In this document: in pieces, positions 5,538 through 11,270 of the stretch
Position numbering within the stretch: the first letter of the stretch is position 1
Layout: the number at the start of each line of letters is the position of its first letter
Source: Gammaproteobacteria bacterium
Lineage (GTDB): Bacteria; Pseudomonadota; Gammaproteobacteria; Methylococcales; Methylomonadaceae
Reading direction: 5' to 3'
Assembly: GCA_024276805.1 (NCBI GenBank)
Contig: JAJRWJ010000282.1
Location: 1-11,270 of the forward strand
Length of the DNA: 11,270 nt
The notes under the pieces: model-generated
Told to the model about the DNA's origin: nothing
What the model saw: only the letters and a program-made list of their open reading frames with translations
Databases searched by the model: none
Made by a program: the position numbers and the translations under genes

Positions 5538-6983
5538 ATGCAAACATTGACTTCACACATCACAAAACGACTCCATGGCAACCGCACTGGGCTGCTGCTG
5601 TTTGCTGGATTGAGCCTGGCAACCGGCCTGTTTCTCACGGTTAGCCAAGGAGCGGCACGACATTCCGGACCAGGCGAGCCTGCAAAAGTCCAGGTGGCGG
5701 CAAAGCTGTCGCAGCATAAAATCGTCCAGGGCGAGGAACAGACGCTATACCTGGATATCGTCGTCAAGGTTCCGGGCATGGACAAAATTGTCATGCAGCA
5801 AAGAGCGACTGATATGATCGTCATTCTGGACCGCAGCGGCTCGATGTCCAGTGCTGAAAAAATGCCCTACGCGAAAGCCGCTGTGCAGGATATTCTGTCC
5901 AGGCTGCATGACGGTGACCGCTTCGCGCTGATTTCCTTCGCCAATCGTGCCATTGTGCATACACCATTGCTGATGGCCGGCGCCGTACAACGTGCACGCT
6001 TGTCCAGTATGGTCGCCGGCATCAGGCCGGCTGGAGGAACCAACATCGGCGACGGCCTGCAGGCTGCACTCGGCATACTGAACGATAGCGACAGCGGAAC
6101 AAGCATCAAGGTGCTGCTGCTGTCCGATGGCCAGGCAAATCAGGGCATCACGCAGCCGGCCGCTCTGGCACAGCTTGCCGCGCGTCTGAACCGGCATGGC
6201 GCTGTAGTGTCGACCATTGGCATGGGTCTGGATTTCAATGAAACCCTGTTGACCACACTGGCCGATCATGGCATGGGCCACTATGCCTATCTGGAAGATC
6301 TTGCAGGACTCTGGCAGGTGCTCGCCGGCGACCTGCAGAAATCCCGCCGGCTCTATGCCAGCAGCAGTTCCCTGCATATCGATCTGGCCAGTGGCGTGCA
6401 AGTACTCGACGCCGGCGGCTACCCGGTCACCCGCAACGCTGACGGCAGCATCGATATTGCCACCGGACAGTTGCTGGCCGACACGGACAAGCATTTCATC
6501 GTTACCCTGCGAATGACGGCTGCCATGCCAGGCAGCCTGCACCTGGGCAACTCCAGGCTGCTCTACCAGGTACAGGGCAATCATTATCAGCAGCCACTAA
6601 GCAGGGAAGCGTTGCAGATATCGGTTGTTGCTCCCGAGCGCCGCGAGGAAGCCGTCGCTTCCATCGATCATGGCGTCTATCAAACCAGCTGGCTGAAAAA
6701 CAATCTCGGCAGAATGCAGCGGCAGCTGAGCAAATGGCTGCGCGAAGGGAAAAAAGACCAGGCGGAAAAAACCATTCGCGAATATCGGGAGGCGGTCAGC
6801 GCCGCTTCTGCCGCAGGCAATGCGCCATTGCCCACGGCTGCGGTTGAGGAGCGTCTCGATGCCCTGGAATCCCAGGTACAGGAGGCATTTTCCGGCAAAA
6901 CGATGGCTCAGGAAGTGAAACGCAAACGCGCGGCCAAGAGCATTCACTATGGCGCCATAGTTGAACAGCGCGCCAGCCAGTGA
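5538..6983 (+). CDS. Membrane-anchored von Willebrand factor A domain protein
   Basis: This is a 481-aa protein of unknown specific role. An N-terminal hydrophobic segment (about 17-35) is an uncleaved anchor or signal peptide, placing the rest in the periplasm. A beta-rich stretch (about 50-85) precedes a vWA domain (about 91-265). That domain has a complete MIDAS metal site: D98-x-S100-x-S102 (ILDRSGSMS), T168 (GGTNIGDG) and D197 (LLSDGQAN). A second beta region (about 278-365) and a charged helical, probably coiled-coil tail (about 385-465) follow. vWA domains with an intact MIDAS usually bind protein partners through a divalent metal. The ATG at 5538 has a GAGG 8 nt upstream; the upstream in-frame TTG at 5502 has no such support. 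There is no LPXTG motif or VIT domain. It is divergent from the two-component pair and may be its target. Confidence 0.85.
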   Translation: MQTLTSHITKRLHGNRTGLLLFAGLSLATGLFLTVSQGAARHSGPGEPAKVQVAAKLSQHKIVQGEEQTLYLDIVVKVPGMDKIVMQQRATDMIVILDRSGSMSSAEKMPYAKAAVQDILSRLHDGDRFALISFANRAIVHTPLLMAGAVQRARLSSMVAGIRPAGGTNIGDGLQAALGILNDSDSGTSIKVLLLSDGQANQGITQPAALAQLAARLNRHGAVVSTIGMGLDFNETLLTTLADHGMGHYAYLEDLAGLWQVLAGDLQKSRRLYASSSSLHIDLASGVQVLDAGGYPVTRNADGSIDIATGQLLADTDKHFIVTLRMTAAMPGSLHLGNSRLLYQVQGNHYQQPLSREALQISVVAPERREEAVASIDHGVYQTSWLKNNLGRMQRQLSKWLREGKKDQAEKTIREYREAVSAASAAGNAPLPTAAVEERLDALESQVQEAFSGKTMAQEVKRKRAAKSIHYGAIVEQRASQ

Positions 6984-7004
6984 AAAAGTATTCAGCGGCA
7001 AATG

Positions 7005-7958
7005 CTAAACATGCAGCGTGGTCTGCACCCGGCGAATATTGCCCAACGAACCGGAGAGGACGATGCTGTCGGTGGTCATAAAGGCGCCCCGATCGTCCCG
7101 GCCGGTTTTTACATGATGCACATAGGCGCCGCTGGTCAGGCCGGTGGCGATGAACATCACGTCATCCGAGCGAACCAGTTCATCACAATGCAGCATCCTG
7201 GTGGTATCGATGCCCGCCTTTTTGCACAGGGCCATTTCGGCTTCCTTCTGCGGCGCCATGCGGCCAAACATTTCCGCATCCATTGCCCTTGCGGCACAGG
7301 CTTTGACGATGCCTTCCGGTGTTCCTCCGATGCCGAACAGGGCATCGGAGCCAATGTTCAATATCGCCTGGATGGCGCCGTTGACATCGCCGTCCGTGGA
7401 CAAGCGAACTTTGGCGCCACAGGCGTATATTTCCTGGATCATCTCCCTGTGCCGGGGTTTGTCCAGAACGAAAACCCGGATATTCCGTATATCCTTGTCC
7501 AGCGCCCTGGACAGTTGCTGCAGTCTGTCGGCTATGGGTGCTTCCGGGTCGATCTTGCCGCGGGCCATTCTGGGATAAACCTGCTTTTCCATGTAATAGC
7601 AAGGTCCCGGTTTGTACATGGCATCCTTGGGTGCCGCCGCCAGCGTGACGATCGATCCCGGCATGTCCTTGGCGAACAGGTTGGTGCCTTCAATGGGATC
7701 GACGGCGATGTCCACAGCCAGCCCCTCGCCGGTGCCGACCCGTTCACCATCATAAAGCGCCGGCGCCTCATCCTTTGCCCCTTCTCCGATGACGATGACA
7801 CCCTGCATTTTTACCTGGTTGATGCGCTTGCGCATCGCCGCGACAGCCAGTCCATCGCCATGATCTTTTTGCCCCGAACCGACAAAGGGCGCACAGGCTC
7901 TGGCGGCTGCCTCGCAGACTTCAACCAGCTCAATTTTTAAATCGGCTACAGTAGACAT
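7005..7958 (-). CDS. glpX: Class II fructose-1,6-bisphosphatase
   Basis: This is a 317-aa cytoplasmic metal-dependent enzyme that hydrolyses fructose-1,6-bisphosphate to fructose-6-phosphate in gluconeogenesis and sugar-phosphate cycles; some family members also act on sedoheptulose-1,7-bisphosphate. The GlpX signatures are all present: GEGAKDEAP (58-66), VDPIEGT (86-92), STDGDVNGAI (187-196), and GGTPEGIVKACA (211-222). Likely metal ligands by analogy with E. coli GlpX are D35, E59, D87, E90 and E215. Length is normal for the family (E. coli about 336). The start is the ATG at 7956-7958, with a purine-rich leader (AGAGGG and GAAG) upstream. It converges on the vWA gene with 21 bp between the stops and no obvious terminator. 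The neighbours give no pathway context. Confidence 0.95.
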   Translation of the reverse strand: MSTVADLKIELVEVCEAAARACAPFVGSGQKDHGDGLAVAAMRKRINQVKMQGVIVIGEGAKDEAPALYDGERVGTGEGLAVDIAVDPIEGTNLFAKDMPGSIVTLAAAPKDAMYKPGPCYYMEKQVYPRMARGKIDPEAPIADRLQQLSRALDKDIRNIRVFVLDKPRHREMIQEIYACGAKVRLSTDGDVNGAIQAILNIGSDALFGIGGTPEGIVKACAARAMDAEMFGRMAPQKEAEMALCKKAGIDTTRMLHCDELVRSDDVMFIATGLTSGAYVHHVKTGRDDRGAFMTTDSIVLSGSLGNIRRVQTTLHV

Positions 7959-8419
7959 GATTCTTCGTTTCCCTCTTTCAATGGGTAAGACAATGTTGAA
8001 ATTGTTGCATTACTATTCCGGACATCCTCGCGCAACTGCTTTTTTCTTCGCCTCATGCATGCTGGAAATATTGGCAATCATACACATCCATACTGAACAG
8101 CTGCTTCAGCAACGGGAGCAATCCTTGCCGTTGCAATGACATTTAAAATTCTTCCCTTGTCTCGAAATACCAAAACCATCTGCCGCACTACCTTGGAGTT
8201 CGATTTTTTTTACCGGCAGTGGATGCGCTGATTTTTTTAATTCTGCACAACAAAAGTTGAACCAGTTAACAGATTTTACTGCGGAAAGCCGGTAAATCGG
8301 TAATTTTTCTAAAGTTTTCCTTTTCAAGATTATAAAGTTACAAAAATGCACTAAAGTACAATAGTAATTATTTTCGCTATCTTGTACTGTGACTAAAAAA
8401 TGCAATAGGCTTGCTGATC
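7959..8419. other. 461-bp AT-rich intergenic region without a convincing gene
   Basis: This region separates glpX (minus) from the small plus-strand ORF. It should hold promoters for both, but I find no hexamer pair I would call with confidence. It holds a 7-bp inverted repeat GCAACGG/CCGTTGC (8109-8115 and 8128-8134), a hairpin with a T-run at 8216-8237, and an imperfect inverted repeat AGTACAA/TTGTACT (8355-8361 and 8382-8388). A possible 48-codon plus-strand ORF (7993-8139, starting MLKLLHYYSG) has a hydrophobic centre and only a poor ribosome-binding site. I do not call it. Confidence 0.5.
8216..8237 (+). terminator. Possible rho-independent terminator in the glpX upstream region
   Basis: CAGTG and CGCTG pair (one wobble) around a 4-nt GATG loop, followed by A and seven T residues on the plus strand. 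The stem is only 5 bp, so it is weak. No confident plus-strand gene precedes it, so if real it would end a small RNA or the doubtful 48-codon ORF at 7993-8139. Confidence 0.3.
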
Positions 8420-8620
8420 ATGAAAAGACAAAAATCCAACCAAACCACCTCTTCCAGCATTCAAGCTGCTCAATCCGAACAGACCGACAGGGAATCGAAA
8501 CAACCAATCAGCTATGGACTGGAATATGCACTCGATGAAATGGCAAGAACCCAACCCGAAATCAAAACAGCGGGCAGCCAGGTGGATTGGTTTGGATTAT
8601 CGGATTTGACGCCGGATTGA
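8420..8620 (+). CDS. Small hydrophilic protein of unknown function
   Basis: This is a 66-aa ORF starting at the ATG at 8420 (MKRQKSNQTTSSS); an in-frame TTG 9 nt upstream is less likely. The first 30 residues are rich in Ser, Gln, Thr and Lys and look disordered. The second half (SYGLEYALDEMARTQPEIKT, then a WFGLSDLTPD tail) could form a helix and a short conserved-looking C-terminus. There is no signal peptide, membrane segment or Cys/His metal site. The ribosome-binding site is weak (AGG 10 nt upstream). It converges on the L,D-transpeptidase gene with a 26-bp gap. I do not recognise it. It is called because it is the only open frame here not explained as the shadow of another gene. Confidence 0.5.
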   Translation: MKRQKSNQTTSSSIQAAQSEQTDRESKQPISYGLEYALDEMARTQPEIKTAGSQVDWFGLSDLTPD

Positions 8621-8646
8621 CAGTCGCACGGGAGACAATGCGTATC

Positions 8647-10326
8647 CTACAGTAATTCCTGCCGTTTTTTGGCAAATTCCCGCATTATCTCCTGCACCTC
8701 CGGATCGATCTCGATCGGCCCGTCCAATCCTGCCAGTACCGCAGCATCGCGGTGGTAAATATCCGGCTTGAAAATAGCCTGGCCAAACGCATCGACGCCA
8801 ACTGTCGTGTAGGTAATCAGAATCGGAACCCGCTTTTTCAGAAAAACGCGTAGCGTCTTTCCAGACGCGATGACGCGGTCAATCCTTTCCCTGTCCCAGC
8901 CGGCATTCTCCTTCAGCAGCAGTTCAGCCAGCCGAAACGGGTTTGTCGTCCGGATGCAGCCGGCGCTGAAGGTTCTCGTCTGCCGACTGAACAAATCACG
9001 ATGATTGGTATCATGCAAAAAAACGAAATGCGGATTGGGGAAAATGAATTTCACCCGTCCCAGCGCATTGTTCCTGCCGGCCGGTTGCCGGACGAGATAG
9101 GGAAAACCCTTGAGATTCCGCCAGTCGATGGTCGTGGCATCAACCTCCCTGCCCTGAAAATCGAGTAGCAAATAGCCCTTTTTCTGCAGATATTCCGGAT
9201 CCGTGCGTAATTTCGGCAGAATGACGCGCTTGATGATGCCTGGAGGGATCGTCCAGGTGGGATTGAATTCCACATATTCCAGTTCATCCTCGAACACCGG
9301 TGTTTGGGTATAGGCCTTGCCAACCTGTATTTTCGACTGCCAGACACGCTGCCCATTCTGCACCAGAAAGGCCCGGAACCCGGGAATGTCGACCAGCAGA
9401 TAATCCTTTCCCAGTTCATGCATGATCCAGCGCAGCCGTTCCAGATTGACGCGGATCTGCCCAATGCGCTTCTGTACCGGTACATTCATCGCCCGCAGCG
9501 TGTTTTTGCCAACCTTGCCGTCCATTTCCAGGCTGTGCCGTCTCTGGAAATTGATCACCGCCTGGCGCAGTTCCTCATTATAGAGCAGCGGCGATTCAGT
9601 GGAAACCGAATGCTCAGGAAAATCTCCGGTGATTGTCAGCCGCCGGCGAATTTGCGTCACCCGTGGATCCTGTACTCCAGGCTTGAGAGTTTCTCCAGGG
9701 GGTATTTCCTGCCAGCCACCAGCAGCTGCAATTTGCCGGTATTTTGCCAGTACCCGTCGCAGTTCGAGATAATAGGGATGGGAAATCCTTTGACGATTCA
9801 GCACCTGATTGATCTTACCTGTCTTGATCGCCTTGCCCAGCGTCAATACCGGGTCGTCAATGTCCAGACGTTTCTTGTAATTCCAGTTGCTATCCAGCGA
9901 AGCGGGGTTAACCTTGCCAAAGCGCAGATGATAGGCAAGGCGCAATATACTTTCCGTCAGGGCCAGTTCCATTTCCACCCTGGCCCGGGTATCGAAATCA
10001 CCTGGCCAGTTACCTTTGCCCAGTATTTCCATGCCTGGCAGCAGATAGTCTTTTTTGTTCAGGACATCCAGTTGTACCGCGTCAATTTCATTCAGCAGTT
10101 CTGCAACCGCCGCCGCATTCCAGATCGGCGCATAATCATCGAGCCAATAGATTTGTTCGATGAAACGCGCACCAACCAGCTTCTGCCCGCCAATCGTCAG
10201 GTTTGCATCACCCAGCCTGGCCTGCATGATGTCGCTGAAAGATCCTTCAGGTGCGGCCTTATCTGCCAGCGCCAGCATGGGCAAAAGCAGCAGCAACATT
10301 GCGAATTTCTGAATTTTTTCATGCAT
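8647..10326 (-). CDS. ldtD: Murein L,D-transpeptidase, LdtD/YcbB type
   Basis: This 559-aa periplasmic enzyme forms 3-3 (mDAP-mDAP) crosslinks in peptidoglycan. An N-terminal Sec signal peptide (MHEKIQKFAMLLLLLPMLALA, cleavage near residue 21) is followed by a helical scaffold region (about 30-210) and a peptidoglycan-binding fold (about 218-282, with INFQRRHSLEMDGKVGKNT). The YkuD catalytic domain (about 305-500) holds HDT at 438-440 and the active-site motif SAGCIR with C457 and R459. Length and domain order match E. coli LdtD (615 aa). I chose the ATG at 10324-10326 because the signal peptide starts there. The frame stays open for 95 more codons upstream, overlapping the mepK-like gene by 38 bp, but that part has no protein-like character. 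Its ribosome-binding site is weak. Confidence 0.92.
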   Translation of the reverse strand: MHEKIQKFAMLLLLLPMLALADKAAPEGSFSDIMQARLGDANLTIGGQKLVGARFIEQIYWLDDYAPIWNAAAVAELLNEIDAVQLDVLNKKDYLLPGMEILGKGNWPGDFDTRARVEMELALTESILRLAYHLRFGKVNPASLDSNWNYKKRLDIDDPVLTLGKAIKTGKINQVLNRQRISHPYYLELRRVLAKYRQIAAAGGWQEIPPGETLKPGVQDPRVTQIRRRLTITGDFPEHSVSTESPLLYNEELRQAVINFQRRHSLEMDGKVGKNTLRAMNVPVQKRIGQIRVNLERLRWIMHELGKDYLLVDIPGFRAFLVQNGQRVWQSKIQVGKAYTQTPVFEDELEYVEFNPTWTIPPGIIKRVILPKLRTDPEYLQKKGYLLLDFQGREVDATTIDWRNLKGFPYLVRQPAGRNNALGRVKFIFPNPHFVFLHDTNHRDLFSRQTRTFSAGCIRTTNPFRLAELLLKENAGWDRERIDRVIASGKTLRVFLKKRVPILITYTTVGVDAFGQAIFKPDIYHRDAAVLAGLDGPIEIDPEVQEIMREFAKKRQELL

Positions 10327-10423
10327 CGCGGGTAAATCCGCTTGTCCAGCAAGTATTTTCACTGTCCATAAAGAAAACCGGCCGGGAAAGGCATGAAAGC
10401 AGAATTGACGGCTTGATGGAACA

Positions 10424-10451
10424 ATCATCGTTCTGCAAACAAAAAATTCAA
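10424..10451 (-). promoter_or_regulatory. Candidate sigma70-type promoter for the L,D-transpeptidase
   Basis: Reading the minus strand, TTGAAT (10451-10446) and GATGAT (10429-10424) are 16 bp apart, each matching four of six consensus bases. They lie about 100 bp upstream of the chosen ATG, in the 247-bp gap after the mepK-like gene. The gap otherwise holds no gene. The transpeptidase could also be read from the upstream gene's promoter. Confidence 0.25.
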
Positions 10452-10573
10452 AGGAGAAAGACCGCTTGGATAAATTGCGTAACGCCCTGACCGACCAGGA
10501 TCTGCCTGTTGCCGGGGATACATGGCCTGCCCCGTCCATCAGGCTGAACAATAAACGAAACGCGATGAAAAAA

Positions 10574-11137
10574 TTACCAGGTGCGGAAGCGGCCGGTATC
10601 CAGATGGACAAAGTTGGAGCGTCGATAGATGCCCACCCCGCCTTCCTTGAGATCTATCGCGGCGCGTCGGATTGCCTCGACACTGACATCGGTGAGGCGG
10701 ATATCAACAGCCTTGCCGCGCATATGCAGGCTGTGTTTTGCGACACCGCTACTCTTGCTGCGTAATTTTTCATTGGTTGCCGGAGAACGATAACCGGAAA
10801 TAATTTCAAATGTCCCGTGACTGCCGGTGGCCTGCTGAACTGAATAAAGTATATCCAGCAACTGCGGGTCCATGGGATATTTTTCACCCGTTCTGAAATC
10901 CCGCAGAAAATAATTGACTTTTTGCATGGCATCCGCCAGATAGCGGTGATCGGCAAAATAATCGATGGCAAGTTTTTCGTTGGTGTGGGTATGATGAAAG
11001 GTCAGGCTACGCTTTTCCGAAATGGCGGCAAATCCGCTCATTGGTCTGCTCATCATAAGAAGTCCAGGCATGGCGCAAGCCATCCCTTGCAGCAGTCTTC
11101 GTCTGCCACGGTTGATTTCAGATTGGGAATTTGGCAT
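10574..11137 (-). CDS. mepK: Tat-exported M15/DUF882 murein endopeptidase, MepK/YcbK-like
   Basis: This is a 187-aa periplasmic zinc peptidase. The N-terminus has a twin-arginine signal (RGRRRLLQG at 10-18, then a hydrophobic stretch and a possible FAA cleavage site near 36-38); E. coli YcbK is also a Tat substrate. The catalytic part has SGYRSPATN (114-122), the zinc-site motif SLHMRGKAVD with H138 and D145, and the third ligand H178 in FVHLDTG. E. coli MepK is known to cleave 3-3 crosslinks, the product of L,D-transpeptidases such as the one encoded just downstream. In E. coli ycbB precedes ycbK; here the order is reversed. The ATG at 11135-11137 is preferred over a TTG 12 nt upstream. Neither has a good ribosome-binding site. 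Confidence 0.9.
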   Translation of the reverse strand: MPNSQSEINRGRRRLLQGMACAMPGLLMMSRPMSGFAAISEKRSLTFHHTHTNEKLAIDYFADHRYLADAMQKVNYFLRDFRTGEKYPMDPQLLDILYSVQQATGSHGTFEIISGYRSPATNEKLRSKSSGVAKHSLHMRGKAVDIRLTDVSVEAIRRAAIDLKEGGVGIYRRSNFVHLDTGRFRTW

Positions 11138-11209
11138 TTTGTATGGCAAGGAAAGTTACTGATTGGAAAATTGAGAACACCGGCTGCAAGCAGCCTGATG
11201 GTTTCAGGT

Positions 11210-11238
11210 AAATGTATTTTTACGGTTTTAATACATTT
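11210..11238. promoter_or_regulatory. 9-bp inverted repeat upstream of mepK-like gene
   Basis: AAATGTATT (11210-11218) and AATACATTT (11230-11238) are exact reverse complements around an 11-bp spacer. They lie 73-101 bp upstream of the mepK-like start, in AT-rich DNA that probably contains its promoter. An operator is possible, but AT-rich inverted repeats arise easily by chance. Confidence 0.3.
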
Positions 11239-11270
11239 TTAACATTTTGACTTTATGGTTTGCTTTCAAG

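Noticed and set aside
5745..6584. 279-codon minus-strand open frame opposite the vWA gene
   Set aside because: The plus strand encodes a complete MIDAS motif and has a good ribosome-binding site; the minus frame is a shadow.
2106..6983. Proteobacterial dedicated sortase system (kinase, regulator, vWA target)
   Set aside because: There is no sortase gene in the window, the vWA protein lacks an LPXTG-type signal and a VIT domain, and the kinase N-terminus does not resemble what I recall of that family.
7002..7940. 312-codon plus-strand open frame opposite glpX
   Set aside because: It covers almost exactly the glpX gene, whose GlpX signatures are unmistakable; the antisense frame has no protein-family features.
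8106..8405. 99-codon minus-strand ORF between glpX and the small plus-strand gene
   Set aside because: It has a TTG start with no ribosome-binding site and an odd composition typical of translated AT-rich spacer, and it overlaps the presumed promoter regions.
9304..10335. 343-codon plus-strand open frame opposite the L,D-transpeptidase
   Set aside because: The minus-strand frame encodes a signal peptide and a YkuD active site; the plus frame shows no domain and no good start.
10327..10611. 95-codon N-terminal extension of the L,D-transpeptidase frame
   Set aside because: It overlaps the mepK-like gene, lacks family similarity, and would bury the clear Sec signal peptide that begins at 10326.
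10466..10765. 99-codon plus-strand ORF with an AGGAG element 9 nt before a TTG
   Set aside because: The Shine-Dalgarno match is good, but two thirds of the ORF is antisense to the mepK-like gene, the start is TTG, and the protein has no recognisable feature.
1..11270. CRISPR array near cas3
   Set aside because: No 28-29-bp repeat recurs at regular spacing anywhere in the window; any array must lie beyond the left edge.

Overview
The window looks like chromosomal DNA of a gammaproteobacterium. The evidence is a Cas3 of the E. coli (type I-E) kind, a paired LdtD/YcbB-like and MepK/YcbK-like murein enzyme set, a class II (GlpX-type) fructose-1,6-bisphosphatase, and moderate, roughly even base composition. 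A methanotroph-like (Methylococcales) or related lineage would fit, but this is only an impression from gene content. No rRNA, tRNA, CRISPR repeat or transposase gene was seen.

Layout from left to right. Positions 1-720 (minus) hold the first 240 codons of a type I-E cas3, running off the left edge; the other cas genes would lie further left. A short palindromic element and a perfect 14-bp palindrome separate it from a WYL-domain regulator (998-1975, minus), which is a plausible controller of the cas operon. Next is a two-component pair on the minus strand: a 714-aa histidine kinase (2106-4250) preceded by its OmpR/PhoB-type response regulator (4259-4969), with an 8-bp gap. Divergent from them is a membrane-anchored von Willebrand factor A (vWA) protein (5538-6983, plus). 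It converges on glpX (7005-7958, minus). After a low-GC intergenic stretch comes a small unrecognised ORF (8420-8620, plus). The right end carries an L,D-transpeptidase (8647-10326, minus) and, upstream on the same strand, a Tat-exported M15 endopeptidase (10574-11137).

The most unusual part is the 568-bp region between the response regulator and the vWA gene. Four near-perfect stem-loops lie end to end (5079-5194), and a fifth lies at 5304-5330. Between the fourth and fifth is a 100-bp MITE-like element with perfect 14-bp terminal inverted repeats and an exact 6-bp direct repeat (ATTAGT) on each side. Removing the element in silico leaves the fourth and fifth hairpins only 3 nt apart, so it appears to have inserted into an older hairpin array. 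Further stem-loops flank the array (5031-5057, 5347-5393, 5420-5447), and an 11-bp-spaced direct repeat (5410-5431) could be a response-regulator site. I do not recognise this array as any known RNA, riboswitch or repeat family.

Functional links: the WYL regulator and Cas3 belong to CRISPR immunity. The kinase, regulator and vWA protein look like one envelope-signalling module, judged from divergent arrangement only. The transpeptidase makes 3-3 peptidoglycan crosslinks, and MepK-type enzymes can cut them. Long open frames antisense to the kinase, vWA, glpX and transpeptidase genes are judged to be shadows.
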